Shown here: piece by piece, positions 8,253-17,130 of the stretch | Numbering within the stretch: the first letter of the stretch is position 1 | How the letters are laid out: the number at the start of each line of letters is the position of its first letter | Assembly: GCA_004556965.1 (NCBI GenBank) | Contig: SFFE01000007.1 | Coordinates: forward strand, 53,301 to 117,300 | Direction: 5' to 3' | Source: Clostridiales bacterium | GTDB taxonomy: Bacteria > Bacillota > Clostridia > Oscillospirales > Oscillospiraceae | DNA length: 64,000 nucleotides | Program-made: the position numbers and the translations under genes | Notes under the pieces: generated by a model | The model's input: only the letters and a program-made list of their open reading frames with translations | What the model was told of the DNA's origin: nothing | Databases searched by the model: none

Positions 8253-8978
8253 TCAAAGCGTTGCCATCTTCACGGCAGTGTCCAGCGCGATGGTAATCAT
8301 CTGGACGAAGGAATTCTGCCGCTGTTCGCTGGTCAGCTCCTCGGCGCGGTAGATGTGGTCGGAGATCGTGAACAGGCCGAGCGCGCGCTTGCCGGCACGG
8401 GCGGCGTTCATGTACAGGCCGGCGGCCTCCATCTCAACGGCGAGGACGCCCATCTTCTTCCACTGGTCGGACCCGTCGGAGCCGTCGTTGTAGAAATTGT
8501 CGGCGGAGAGGACGTTGCCGACGTGCAGCTCCACGCCGTTGTCGCGCGCGGCTTCGGCTGCATTGGAGAGCAGCGTGAAGTCCGCGATCGGGGCGAACGT
8601 ACCGTTCAGGCCGAACTGGTGGGCAAAGTTCGAGTCGGTGCACGCGCCGGCGCCCGCGACGACGTCCATGAGCTGAAGCTCGTCCGCCAGCGCGCCCGCG
8701 CTGCCGACGCGGATGATGTTGTCCACATCGTAGAAGTTGAACAGCTCCCAGCTGTAGATGCCGATGGACGGGATGCCCATGCCGGACGCCATCACCGTGA
8801 CGGGCACGCCCTTCCACGTGCCGGTATAGCCCTGCACGCCGCGGACGTTGTTGACGAGGACGGGATTTTCCAGAAACGTTTCCGCAATGAACTTCGAGCG
8901 CAGCGGATCGCCCGGCATCAGCACGGTCTTGGCGATCTCGCCCGCCTTCGCGGCAATATGAGGAGTGGGAACAGGCAT
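8253..8978 (-). CDS. deoD: purine nucleoside phosphorylase, DeoD type
   Basis: 241 residues, the normal size for the hexameric DeoD class. It starts MPVPTPHIAAKAGEIA and carries the phosphate-binding GDPLRSKFIAE, GSAGALADEL and the VEMEAAGLY base/ribose site. It cleaves purine (deoxy)nucleosides with phosphate to base and (deoxy)ribose 1-phosphate. The ATG at 8978 follows GGAGG; the reading further upstream has no site. It lies just upstream of the nucleoside importer, on the same strand, and divergent from udk-tdk, making one uptake and salvage neighbourhood. Confidence 0.95.
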   Translation of the reverse strand: MPVPTPHIAAKAGEIAKTVLMPGDPLRSKFIAETFLENPVLVNNVRGVQGYTGTWKGVPVTVMASGMGIPSIGIYSWELFNFYDVDNIIRVGSAGALADELQLMDVVAGAGACTDSNFAHQFGLNGTFAPIADFTLLSNAAEAARDNGVELHVGNVLSADNFYNDGSDGSDQWKKMGVLAVEMEAAGLYMNAARAGKRALGLFTISDHIYRAEELTSEQRQNSFVQMITIALDTAVKMATL

Positions 8979-9028
8979 AAAAAAACCTCCGTTTTTTCGA
9001 ATTTTTTCGTATGGAATCAATGAACAAA

Positions 9029-9057
9029 ATTATAGTATGAAAAAATGTAAAAGTCAA
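9029..9057 (-). promoter_or_regulatory. promoter of deoD
   Basis: Minus-strand TTGACT (9052-9057), 17-base spacer, consensus TATAAT (9029-9034). It abuts, back to back, the udk promoter. Confidence 0.8.
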
Positions 9058-9058
9058 A

Positions 9059-9087
9059 TTGCAACAGACCCATGCCTGTGGTAAAAT
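9059..9087 (+). promoter_or_regulatory. promoter of udk-tdk-vanZ
   Basis: TTGCAA (9059-9064), 17-base spacer, TAAAAT (9082-9087), one base away from the divergent deoD promoter -35. Confidence 0.7.
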
Positions 9088-9122
9088 AACGTCGAATGAA
9101 CTGAGACCTTGGAGGCGACGCT

Positions 9123-9746
9123 ATGGGCGACGTGATCACGATCGGCATTGCCGGCGGCACCGGCAGCGGCAAGACGACCATTACCAGACGCATCATGCAG
9201 GAATTCGGCGGCGACGTGAGCGTCGTTTACCATGACAATTACTACAAGCGGCACGACGACCTGACGTATGAGGAACGCACGAAGCTCAACTACGACCACC
9301 CCAATGCGTTCGACACGCCGCTGCTCATCGAGCATCTGGAGGCGCTCAAGGCGGGAGAGCCGGTGGAGTGCCCGGTGTATGATTACACGGTGCACAACCG
9401 CTCGGAAAAAACGGTCACCATTCGCCCGGCCAAGGTGATCGTCGTCGAGGGCATCCTCATTTTCGCCGAGCCGGAGCTGTGCCGGCGCATGGACATTAAA
9501 ATTTTCGTGGATACCGATGCGGATGTGCGCATTCTGCGCCGCATTCTGCGCGACACGCGCGACCGCGGCCGCGATCTGGAATCCATAGTGACACAGTACC
9601 TTACCACGGTCAAGCCCATGCACGAGCTGTTTGTCGAGCCGTCGAAGCGCAACGCGGACATCATCATTCCGGAGGGCGGGCACAATCAGGTCGCCGTGGA
9701 TTTCGTCATGGAGCGCATCCGCGCCCACGTGGAGGGCAGAGCATAA
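9123..9746 (+). CDS. udk: uridine kinase
   Basis: 207 residues. P-loop GGTGSGKTT near residue 11, then YHDNYYKRHDDL and YDHPNAFDTPLL motifs of the uridine/cytidine kinase family and a C-terminal NADIIIPEGG. It phosphorylates uridine and cytidine to UMP and CMP. ATG preceded by TTGGAGGCG. The stop overlaps the tdk start by one base (TAATG), so both pyrimidine salvage kinases are co-translated. Confidence 0.96.
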   Translation: MGDVITIGIAGGTGSGKTTITRRIMQEFGGDVSVVYHDNYYKRHDDLTYEERTKLNYDHPNAFDTPLLIEHLEALKAGEPVECPVYDYTVHNRSEKTVTIRPAKVIVVEGILIFAEPELCRRMDIKIFVDTDADVRILRRILRDTRDRGRDLESIVTQYLTTVKPMHELFVEPSKRNADIIIPEGGHNQVAVDFVMERIRAHVEGRA

Positions 9747-10327
9747 TGGCAAAACTCTATTTTAAATACGGCGCTATGGGCTCGTCGAAGTCCGCACAGG
9801 CGCTCATCACGCAGTTTAACTATGAGGAGCTGGGCATGACCGTCTGGCTCATCAAGCCGTCCATAGACGACCGGGACGGGGCGAATATCATCCGCTCGCG
9901 CATCGGCCTGTACCGCGAAGCGCAGGTCATCACGCCGGACGAGAATATCTGCGAGACGTATGACAAAACGCCGGGCGCGGACGTCATCATCGCGGACGAG
10001 GCGCAGTTTTTCACGCCGGAGCAGATCGACCAGCTCCGCGCGCTGGTGGACGAGCGCGATCTGCCCGTACTGTGCTTCGGGCTGCGCACGGACTTTTTGA
10101 CGCACATGTTCCCCGGCTCGCGGCGGCTCATGGAGCTGGCGGACTCCATCACGGAGATCAAGACCGTCTGCGCCTGCGGCCGCAAGGCCACTGTCAACGC
10201 CCGCATCGACGCCGACGGCCGCGTCGTCACCGAGGGCGGCCAGATCTTCCTCGGCGGCAACGACAGCTATATCGCCATGTGCCACAAATGCTGGAAGGAC
10301 AAGATCCGCCGGCAGAGCGAAGGGTGA
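9746..10327 (+). CDS. tdk: thymidine kinase
   Basis: 193 residues, type II thymidine kinase. P-loop GAMGSSKS near residue 10, IADEAQFF containing the catalytic glutamate, and two cysteine pairs (CACG and CHKC) that form the lasso zinc site. It makes dTMP from thymidine. It overlaps udk by one base and is followed within five bases by the VanZ-like gene. Confidence 0.96.
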   Translation: MAKLYFKYGAMGSSKSAQALITQFNYEELGMTVWLIKPSIDDRDGANIIRSRIGLYREAQVITPDENICETYDKTPGADVIIADEAQFFTPEQIDQLRALVDERDLPVLCFGLRTDFLTHMFPGSRRLMELADSITEIKTVCACGRKATVNARIDADGRVVTEGGQIFLGGNDSYIAMCHKCWKDKIRRQSEG

Positions 10328-10331
10328 CGGA

Positions 10332-10796
10332 ATGAAGCAGGTCTCCAACGGCGGCGCATCCGTGCGCCGCCGTGTTTTTACCGTGCTGGCGGTCGTGTGG
10401 CTGCTGGTGATCTGGGGGCAGTCGCTGCTGCCCGCGGCGCAGAGCAAGGGAGAGAGCGGCGCGCTGCTGCTGTTTGTGCAGAATCTGCTGCCGTGGATGA
10501 CCGAGCACCTGCTGCGCAAGGCGGCGCACTTCACGGAATACGCCGTGCTCGGTGCGCTGTGCTTTTGCGCGTTTCGGGTTTCACGCCGGTTTCATTTTCC
10601 GGCCGTGCTGCTGTGCGGACTGACGGCGGCGCTGACGGATGAGACGATTCAGCTCTTTGTCCCCGGCCGCAGCGGGCAGATCAGCGACGTGTGGCTTGAT
10701 TTTGCCGGGTATCTGTGCGCGGCGCTGGTGTGTCTGGCGATCTTCCGGGTGAAAAGGAAGCAATCGCGACGCGACCAAAAAGCTGCTGATCAATAA
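10332..10796 (+). CDS. VanZ-like family membrane protein
   Basis: 154 residues with four predicted membrane helices and the VanZ-family core: RKAAHFTEYAVLGAL in the second helix region and DETIQLFVPGRSGQISDVWLDFAGYLCA. VanZ of enterococci gives low teicoplanin resistance by an unknown mechanism, but most VanZ-like proteins are uncharacterised, so no resistance role should be read into it. Start is close behind tdk, last gene of the operon. Confidence 0.85.
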   Translation: MKQVSNGGASVRRRVFTVLAVVWLLVIWGQSLLPAAQSKGESGALLLFVQNLLPWMTEHLLRKAAHFTEYAVLGALCFCAFRVSRRFHFPAVLLCGLTAALTDETIQLFVPGRSGQISDVWLDFAGYLCAALVCLAIFRVKRKQSRRDQKAADQ

Positions 10797-10799
10797 CAA

Positions 10800-10838
10800 A
10801 CCGCGCCCCGCTGCCATTGGCAGCGGGGCACGGTTTTT
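10800..10838. terminator. bidirectional terminator between vanZ-like gene and GH2 gene
   Basis: A long stem of GCCCCGCTGCC with GGCAGCGGGGC, extended by ACCG/CGGT, followed by TTTTT on the plus strand. It ends the udk operon, and the convergent GH2 gene stops 12 bases beyond. Confidence 0.85.
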
Positions 10839-10850
10839 GTCAAACATGGG

Positions 10851-12551
10851 TTACGGATTCTCAATCTCGAAGATTTTGCGCAGGGTTTCGACCGGGAGCT
10901 TCACCTTCCGCCGGTCGTAGGTGATGAGGCCGTTCAGCTCCGTCTCCACGTCGGAGAGCTGCGTATACACGGCGGCGGCCAGGCCCTGCTCCTTCGCGGG
11001 GCGGATCTGCTCGTCGTACAGCTCCTGCAGGGAGAACTCCAGCGAATGCGGCGCGGCGCAGTTTTTGTAGCCGAAGCTCTTGCCGCTGCGTGTGTGGCCG
11101 TGGACGCGGTGCGTATAGCCTCCGAATTCCGAGAGCAGCACGGCGCGGCCGAGCTTGTCGGGCTTGAACTTGTACTTCCGGAAATAGACGTGCAGGCTCT
11201 GCACGCCGCCGAAGCCCTGATCGTGCCAGCCGCTGGCGGGGTCGATCGTGCGCGTGCGGTCCACCTCCTCGATCGTCTGCACGGCGGTGAGACTGTCGAA
11301 CTGGCCCCAGCCTTCGTTGAACGGCACCCACAGGACGATGCAGGGGTGGTTATAGAGCGCCGAGACCATCTCGCGCAGATCACTGAGAAACTCCCGCCGT
11401 CCGGCGGCGTTGGCGCGGCCGAACAGGGGATACCAGCTGTCGTCCAGATGCCAGTGCGTTACGAGCGGCGCGGAGATGATGAGCGGATCGTACCGCCCGC
11501 CGCCGCAGGGCATATCCTGCCAGACGAGCATGCCGAGCCGGTCGCAGTGATAGTACCAGCGGTCCGGTTCGACCTTCATGTGCTTGCGCAGCATGTTGAA
11601 GCCCATGGCCTTGGCCGTCTGAATGTCATAGAGCAGCGCTTCGTCGCTCGGCGCGGTGTACAGTCCGTCACTCCAGTAGCCCTGATCGAGCAGGCCGTTG
11701 TGGAAATACGGTTTGTTGTTGAGGTACAGGCGCCTGATACCGGTCTCGTCGGCCTCCACGCTGCACTTGCGCATGGCGAAGTAGCTGTAGACCGTGTCCT
11801 GCCCCATCTGAATGCTGAACGGGTACAGCACGGGGCGCTCCGGCGTCCACGGCTCGAAACGCTGCACCGGCACGCGCGCGGGCACGCCCGCGGGGAAGGA
11901 GAACTTTTTGCCGTCCAGCTCCATCACGCATTTGCCGCTGCCGTCCACGAGCACCTCCACAAGCCGCTCGTCAAAGTGCGGCGTGACCTTCAGGCTGCGG
12001 ATGTATTCGTTCGGCACGCTCTCGAGCCACACGGTCTGCCAGATGCCGCTCTGCGGCGGATACCAGATGCCGCCCGCGCGCAGCTTCTGCTTGCCGCGCG
12101 TGTGCAGCGAGCGGTCCGTGAGATCGCGCACGCACACCAGAATTGTGTTCACGGGGCCGAGCACCTCGGTGAGATCCACCGTGAACGGGAGATATCCGCC
12201 GGTGTGCGTGGCAAGCTCCACGCCGTTGCACCAGACGGTGGCGGTCTGATCCACCGCGCCGAAGTGCAGCAGCACGCGCCCGATGTTGAAGCCCGCCGGC
12301 AGCTCGACGGAGCGGATGTACCAGAGATATTCGTCCGGCTGCAGCGTACGCCCGACGCCGGACAGCTCACTCTCCGGCGAGAAGGGCACGATGATCGTGC
12401 CGTCGGCCTGCTGCGGCTTCTGCGTGCTTTTCGTGATGGCATAGCTCCACGGGCCGTTCAGATTCAGATAGCTGTCGCGCACCAGCTGCGGGCGCGGATA
12501 TTCCGGCAGCGGATGCTCCCGGTCGAGGGTTTCGCCCCATTCGGTCAGCAT
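10851..12551 (-). CDS. glycoside hydrolase family 2 protein
   Basis: 566 residues, cytoplasmic (no signal peptide). The N-terminal jelly-roll sugar-binding domain (about 1-180), an immunoglobulin-like middle (about 180-265) and a TIM-barrel (about 270-566) follow GH2 architecture. The acid/base pair N412-E413 (WVPFNEGWGQFD) and a probable nucleophile E475 (LLSEFGG) are visible. The family includes beta-galactosidases, beta-glucuronidases and beta-mannosidases; the short length and absence of C-terminal domains do not decide which. It overlaps the stop of the transporter gene by seven bases, so its substrate is probably what that transporter imports. Confidence 0.85.
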   Translation of the reverse strand: MLTEWGETLDREHPLPEYPRPQLVRDSYLNLNGPWSYAITKSTQKPQQADGTIIVPFSPESELSGVGRTLQPDEYLWYIRSVELPAGFNIGRVLLHFGAVDQTATVWCNGVELATHTGGYLPFTVDLTEVLGPVNTILVCVRDLTDRSLHTRGKQKLRAGGIWYPPQSGIWQTVWLESVPNEYIRSLKVTPHFDERLVEVLVDGSGKCVMELDGKKFSFPAGVPARVPVQRFEPWTPERPVLYPFSIQMGQDTVYSYFAMRKCSVEADETGIRRLYLNNKPYFHNGLLDQGYWSDGLYTAPSDEALLYDIQTAKAMGFNMLRKHMKVEPDRWYYHCDRLGMLVWQDMPCGGGRYDPLIISAPLVTHWHLDDSWYPLFGRANAAGRREFLSDLREMVSALYNHPCIVLWVPFNEGWGQFDSLTAVQTIEEVDRTRTIDPASGWHDQGFGGVQSLHVYFRKYKFKPDKLGRAVLLSEFGGYTHRVHGHTRSGKSFGYKNCAAPHSLEFSLQELYDEQIRPAKEQGLAAAVYTQLSDVETELNGLITYDRRKVKLPVETLRKIFEIENP

Positions 12552-13825
12552 TTGTGTTCCCTCCTTCGGAGAATGATGACGGGGATGACCACCAGCAGCA
12601 GAACGGCTGCGGCAGCGAGGAAGATCGACGGCGTCGGCACGGTCTTCACCACGCCAAGCTCCACATACGTGCTGTCACTGCCGCGGATGACGGCAGAGCC
12701 GATGGCCGGGCCGATGATCATCGGCAGCAGCACGGCGAAGATCATGCGGATGCCCTGAAAATGGCCGGCTTTGTCCGGCGGCGTCCAGTCGCGGACGTTC
12801 GCGCTCAGCGCGGCGGTGACGAGCATGTAGCCCGACATCATAACGATCCCGGCAATGGTCACCGCAAGCATCCCGCGCGCGTAAAACATGCCGACAAGTC
12901 CCGCGAGCATGACGCCGGCGGCCGGCAGCACGAAGCGCAGCTTGCCCACGCGGTCGATGACCCGGCCGAACAGCACGCTCACGAGCGAGGCCGTGAGCAG
13001 TACGATACCGAGTACGACGGCATAATTGTCGATGCCGAGGAAGTTTTGGATATAAATGATGAGGTACGGGAAAAAGACCTGCACCGCAACGGAAAACAGG
13101 GAAAACGCGCACAGCGACCAGTACAGCTCCGGGTGCGCCCGCGCGACCGACGGCCGCAGCCCGTAGACCAGCGCGCGCAGGCCGGCGTTTTCCCGCGCGG
13201 CGGCGGGCGCGTCCTGCACGAGGAAGAGCGCCGCAACGCCGACGGCGGTGATGAGCAGGCCGAAGACGCCGAAGAATTCTTTCCAGCGCCCCTGCTGCGT
13301 CATGCCGTCGAACGCGCCGAAGATCACAAGCATCGAGATCAGCGGCAGCACGGCCAGCACGGATTCCACCCGCGCGCGGTTGCTGCGGTCGGTCACGTCC
13401 GTGACCCATGCGTTGAAGGCCGCGTCGTTCGCGGTGGAGCCGAACAGCGTCATCACGCAGTCGAGCACGATGACCATCGCGGCGGCGACGGTGACGGCGT
13501 TGGCGGCGGGGAAGAGCGCGTGGGCATTTTCCACCGTGACGAAGCCGAAGGCCGCCGTGGACAGGCCCCAGAGCAGATACCCCGCGCAGAGAAACGCCTT
13601 GCGCTTGCCCACGCGGTCCGACCATGCGCCGACGAGCAGCGTGGTCACGGTGGCGACCGCTGCGCTCCACGCGACCATGGCTGCGATGTACGAAGGGTCG
13701 GTCGAGATCGTGTTGTACAAAAACACGTTGAAATACATATTTTCGATCGTCCACGCGAACTGACCGGTCAGACCGATCAGCAGCAGGACGGCCCACTTTC
13801 GGACGCCGAGCTTCTGTGCCTGCAT
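12545..13825 (-). CDS. MFS transporter (GPH/SLC45-like sugar transporter)
   Basis: 426 residues with 12 predicted membrane helices. It contains a major facilitator motif after helix 2 (GAWSDRVGKRKAF) and a second copy in the other half (GRVIDRVGKLRF). Resembles sugar:cation symporters and SLC45-type members that feed glycosidases. It is the first gene of a two-gene operon with the GH2 enzyme, overlapping it by seven bases, so uptake of an oligosaccharide or glycoside is inferred. Confidence 0.8.
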   Translation of the reverse strand: MQAQKLGVRKWAVLLLIGLTGQFAWTIENMYFNVFLYNTISTDPSYIAAMVAWSAAVATVTTLLVGAWSDRVGKRKAFLCAGYLLWGLSTAAFGFVTVENAHALFPAANAVTVAAAMVIVLDCVMTLFGSTANDAAFNAWVTDVTDRSNRARVESVLAVLPLISMLVIFGAFDGMTQQGRWKEFFGVFGLLITAVGVAALFLVQDAPAAARENAGLRALVYGLRPSVARAHPELYWSLCAFSLFSVAVQVFFPYLIIYIQNFLGIDNYAVVLGIVLLTASLVSVLFGRVIDRVGKLRFVLPAAGVMLAGLVGMFYARGMLAVTIAGIVMMSGYMLVTAALSANVRDWTPPDKAGHFQGIRMIFAVLLPMIIGPAIGSAVIRGSDSTYVELGVVKTVPTPSIFLAAAAVLLLVVIPVIILRRREHKC

Positions 13826-13900
13826 GGATGCTCCCTGCCTTTCTGAGACCGCCCGGACGGGCGGCGGATGCGCCGGAAAACACGGATTGCGGATGATTTT

Positions 13901-13929
13901 ATCTTACAGGATTTTTGTGGTCTTGTTAA
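13901..13929 (-). promoter_or_regulatory. promoter of the MFS-GH2 operon
   Basis: Minus-strand TTAACA (13924-13929), 17-base spacer, TAAGAT (13901-13906). Confidence 0.5.
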
Positions 13930-14044
13930 GGCCTTCGGGCAAATTTTCAGCATTTTGAGGAAAAAATTGCAGAAACATTCCCGATGCCGCAAAGATTCCG
14001 GAAAAAAGCGTTGCTTCCACTGAATTGCCAACGTTTTTACAAAC

Positions 14045-14122
14045 TTGTTAATATTTAAATTAGTATAAAAACCCGTTTTTCCGCCAAATTTGGTGGACTT
14101 GCACGGGCGGGTGTGCTAATAT
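14045..14122 (+). promoter_or_regulatory. rnf promoter region with a Rex-like half-site and a palindrome
   Basis: The likely promoter is TGGACT (14094-14099), a 17-base spacer, and an extended -10 TGC-TAATAT (14117-14122). A near-perfect palindrome CCGCCAAATTTGGTGG (14081-14096) overlaps the -35. Further up, TTGTTAA (14045-14051) followed by TATTTAAAT resembles one perfect half and one weak half of the clostridial redox repressor Rex site. No gene is visible in 13826-14153 besides these signals. Confidence 0.45.
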
Positions 14123-14153
14123 ATTTGAGTCAAAAAATAGAGAGGTGATGCAA

Positions 14154-15506
14154 ATGCCCTTTAAGTTTCATGGCGGAGTACATCCCGACTACATGAAGGC
14201 GCCGGACGTTCCGGTGACTGTCATTGCACCTCCGCCGCAGGTCGTCATCCCGATGGCACAGCACATCGGCGCGCCCTGCAAGCCGCTGGTCGCAGTGGGC
14301 GATTATGTGACGATGGGCCAGAAGATCGGTGAAAATCCGGCTCCTGTTTCCGCCCCGGTTCACGCCACTGTCTCCGGCAAAGTCATTGCCGTGGAGCCGC
14401 GTCCGCATCCGCTGGGCGATATGATTCCGGCGATCGTGATCGAGAACGATTACAAAGACACCCCCTGCACCGATCTCGCCCCGCTGACCGAAGCGGAGCT
14501 GCAGGATCCGGACGCCATCCTTGACCGGATGCGCGAAGCCGGCATTGTCGGTATGGGCGGCGCCATGTTCCCGACTGCGTTCAAGATCCGCGGCGGCATC
14601 GGCAAGGTCGATACCCTCATCATCAACGGCGCAGAATGCGAGCCGTACCTCAACGGCGACCATCTGACCATGATGAACCACCCTGAGGAGCTGCTCAAAG
14701 GCATCCAGCTCGCGCGCATTGCGAGCGGCCTCGACAAGGCGTATTACGGCATTGAGAAGAACAAGCAGAACGCGATTGATCTGCTCAACTCCCTCAACCC
14801 CGCGCAGTACGGCGTCGAGATCGTGCCGGAAGAGGTCAAGTACCCCCAGGGCGCTGAGAAGATGCAGATCAAGGCCATCACGAACCGTGAGGTCAAGCCC
14901 GGCGGCCTGCCGGCGGGCGTGGGCTGCAACGTCATCAGCACCCAGACCGCATACGCCATCTACAAGGCTTGCTACGAGGGCGTGCCCTGCATTGAGCGTA
15001 TCCTCACCGTTGCCGGCAGCGCCATGGCCGCGCCCGTCAACGCGCAGTGCCGCTTCGGCACTCCGTTCAGCTACATCGTCGAGCAGTGCGGCGGCTTCGT
15101 CAAGGAGCCGAAGAAGATCGTCCTCGGCGGCCCGATGATGGGTCTGATCGCGACCAATCTGGAGGCAGTCAACATCAAGGGTACCGCGGGCATCCTGTTC
15201 TTCACCGAGGAAGAGGACCGCTCCATCGAGAACCCGACCTGCATCCACTGCGGCAAATGTCTCACCGTTTGCCCGATGAAGCTCCAGCCCCTGTACATGT
15301 ATAAGTACTTCCAGAAGGGCGACTTCGAGAACATGCAGAAGTACCACATTCTGGACTGCTTCGAGTGCGGCAGCTGCTCGTACAACTGCCCGGGCCGCCT
15401 GCCCCTGACGCACTCGTTCAAAACCGCGAAGCTCCTCTTCGCCGCCAAGGCGGCCGAGGAAAAGGCGCGCGCGGAAGCTGCCGCAAAGGAGGCTGAACAC
15501 AAATGA
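14154..15506 (+). CDS. rnfC: Rnf complex subunit C (electron transport complex, NADH-binding)
   Basis: 450 residues. N-terminal sandwich domain, then glycine-rich GIVGMGGAMFPTAFK for FMN/NADH binding, and two C-terminal [4Fe-4S] motifs (CIHCGKCLTVCP and CFECGSCSYNCP). RnfC is the peripheral subunit that exchanges electrons with NAD. The ATG at 14154 has GAGAGGTG at suitable spacing; two earlier in-frame starts overlap that site. It opens the operon rnfCDGEAB, the gene order usual in Clostridia, and overlaps rnfD by four bases. Confidence 0.95.
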   Translation: MPFKFHGGVHPDYMKAPDVPVTVIAPPPQVVIPMAQHIGAPCKPLVAVGDYVTMGQKIGENPAPVSAPVHATVSGKVIAVEPRPHPLGDMIPAIVIENDYKDTPCTDLAPLTEAELQDPDAILDRMREAGIVGMGGAMFPTAFKIRGGIGKVDTLIINGAECEPYLNGDHLTMMNHPEELLKGIQLARIASGLDKAYYGIEKNKQNAIDLLNSLNPAQYGVEIVPEEVKYPQGAEKMQIKAITNREVKPGGLPAGVGCNVISTQTAYAIYKACYEGVPCIERILTVAGSAMAAPVNAQCRFGTPFSYIVEQCGGFVKEPKKIVLGGPMMGLIATNLEAVNIKGTAGILFFTEEEDRSIENPTCIHCGKCLTVCPMKLQPLYMYKYFQKGDFENMQKYHILDCFECGSCSYNCPGRLPLTHSFKTAKLLFAAKAAEEKARAEAAAKEAEHK

Positions 15507-16546
15507 CACCGAAAGAATATACGTTTGACGCTGCCTATCAGCCTCAGGTCCGTGCCAAGAGAGGCACGCAGAACATCATGCTCGACGTCATCATTGCCCT
15601 GCTGCCCGCCATCGCGGTCGGCGTGTGGCAGTTTGGCTTCGCGGCGCTGATCCCGGTTGCGACGTCCGTCGCCTCCTGCGTGTTCTTCGAGTGGGCTTAC
15701 CGCAAGCTGCTGAAGAAGGACAGCTCCATCGGCGACCTGTCCGCCGTCGTCACCGGCCTGCTGCTGGCGATGGTGCTCCCGGCGGGCGCTCCCTGGTGGG
15801 TTCCGATTATCGGCGCGTTCTTTGCCATCGTCATTGTCAAGCAGCTTTACGGCGGCATCGGCAAGAACTTCCTCAACCCGGCGCTGGCCGGCCGTGCGTT
15901 CCTGTTCGCGTCCTATGCGACGATCATGACCAAATGGGTCACTCCCGCGGCGCTCAAGGGCGTTGTGGACGCGACCACGATGGCGACCCCGCTGAGCTAC
16001 ATGAAGGCCGGCGCGGAGCTGCCGGAGTATTACAATTACATGTCGATGTTCCTCGGCAAGATGCCGGGCTGCTTCGGCGAGATCAGCGCGGTTGCGCTGC
16101 TCATCGGCGGCCTGTATCTGATCTGCCGCAAGGTCATCACCTGGCACATCCCCGTGTCATTCATCGGCACGGTCGCGGTGCTGACGCTCCTCTTCGGCCA
16201 CGAGGGCTATGGCCGTGTGGACTGGATGGTCTGCAACCTGCTGTCCGGCGGTCTGATGCTCGGCGCCATCTTCATGGCGACGGACTATTCCACCAGCCCG
16301 GTCACCGCTCCCGGCAGACTGATCTACGGCTTCGGCTGCGGCGCGCTCACGGTGCTCATCCGTGTGTTCGGCGGCTTCCCCGAAGGCGTGTCCTTCGCCA
16401 TCCTCATCATGAACTGCTGCGCGTGGTTCCTCGATAAGCTGACCCCGCCGCGCCAGTTCGGCGTCACGAAGGAGGACCTCAAGGCGAAGAAGGCCGCTGC
16501 AAAGGCCGCGAAGAAAGAGGCAAAGGAGGCTGCTGCAAATGGCTGA
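15503..16546 (+). CDS. rnfD: Rnf complex subunit D
   Basis: 347 residues, about 10 membrane helices, NqrB/RnfD family. The covalent FMN attachment site is the Thr of TTMATPL (about residue 162), equivalent to the S-x-A-T motif of NqrB. An acidic/basic alanine- and lysine-rich C-terminal tail faces the cytoplasm. It lies at the core of the ion-translocating membrane module. Overlaps rnfC by four bases and rnfG by eight. Confidence 0.95.
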   Translation: MTPKEYTFDAAYQPQVRAKRGTQNIMLDVIIALLPAIAVGVWQFGFAALIPVATSVASCVFFEWAYRKLLKKDSSIGDLSAVVTGLLLAMVLPAGAPWWVPIIGAFFAIVIVKQLYGGIGKNFLNPALAGRAFLFASYATIMTKWVTPAALKGVVDATTMATPLSYMKAGAELPEYYNYMSMFLGKMPGCFGEISAVALLIGGLYLICRKVITWHIPVSFIGTVAVLTLLFGHEGYGRVDWMVCNLLSGGLMLGAIFMATDYSTSPVTAPGRLIYGFGCGALTVLIRVFGGFPEGVSFAILIMNCCAWFLDKLTPPRQFGVTKEDLKAKKAAAKAAKKEAKEAAANG

Positions 16547-17117
16547 GAAGACCGAAAAGAAATCCGGCAATCAGATTGTAAAGCTGGCGCTGGTGTTGCT
16601 TGCAGTCGCCGCAATTATGGCGTTCGTTCTGGGCATTGTCAATGAGATCACCAAGGACCGCATTGCCGAGATCGCCGCAGAGAAGACTGCCACGGCATAT
16701 GCAAACGTCTTGGAAGCGCCCACCTATGATGAGGCGACGGACTTCACGAACGATGAAAACCAGACCATCACGAAGCTCAGCGTCGCCAAGAACGACGCCG
16801 GTGAGACGACCGGCTACGTTGCGGAGACCACGTTCTCCGGCGCGCAGGGCATGATTACGATGGTCGTCGGTCTGGACGATACCTACACCTGCACCGGCGT
16901 GTATATCACCGCGCATTCCGAGACCTCCGGCCTCGGCGCCAAGGCGGCGGAGACCACCGCAGGCGCGTGGCGCGACAATGTGGTCGGCGCGACTGAGGGT
17001 ACGGCGCTTGCCAAGGACGGCGGCACGATCGAGGCCATCTCCGGCGCGACCATCACCTCCCGCGCGGTCGTCAACGAGGTGCAGTCCGTGATCGCGGCTG
17101 CCAAGTCGCTGGGTTAA
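16539..17117 (+). CDS. rnfG: Rnf complex subunit G (covalent FMN protein)
   Basis: 192 residues: one N-terminal membrane helix (about 15-36) and an extracytoplasmic FMN-binding domain ending in the attachment motif SGAT (Thr about 171). RnfG passes electrons across the outer face of the complex. Overlaps rnfD by eight bases and is followed 13 bases later by rnfE. Confidence 0.95.
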   Translation: MAEKTEKKSGNQIVKLALVLLAVAAIMAFVLGIVNEITKDRIAEIAAEKTATAYANVLEAPTYDEATDFTNDENQTITKLSVAKNDAGETTGYVAETTFSGAQGMITMVVGLDDTYTCTGVYITAHSETSGLGAKAAETTAGAWRDNVVGATEGTALAKDGGTIEAISGATITSRAVVNEVQSVIAAAKSLG

Positions 17118-17130
17118 AGGAGGCTGAACG

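Noticed and set aside
10332..10796. VanZ-like gene as a glycopeptide resistance gene
   Set aside because: No vanA/vanH/vanX or two-component genes nearby; VanZ-like proteins are widespread and mostly uncharacterised.
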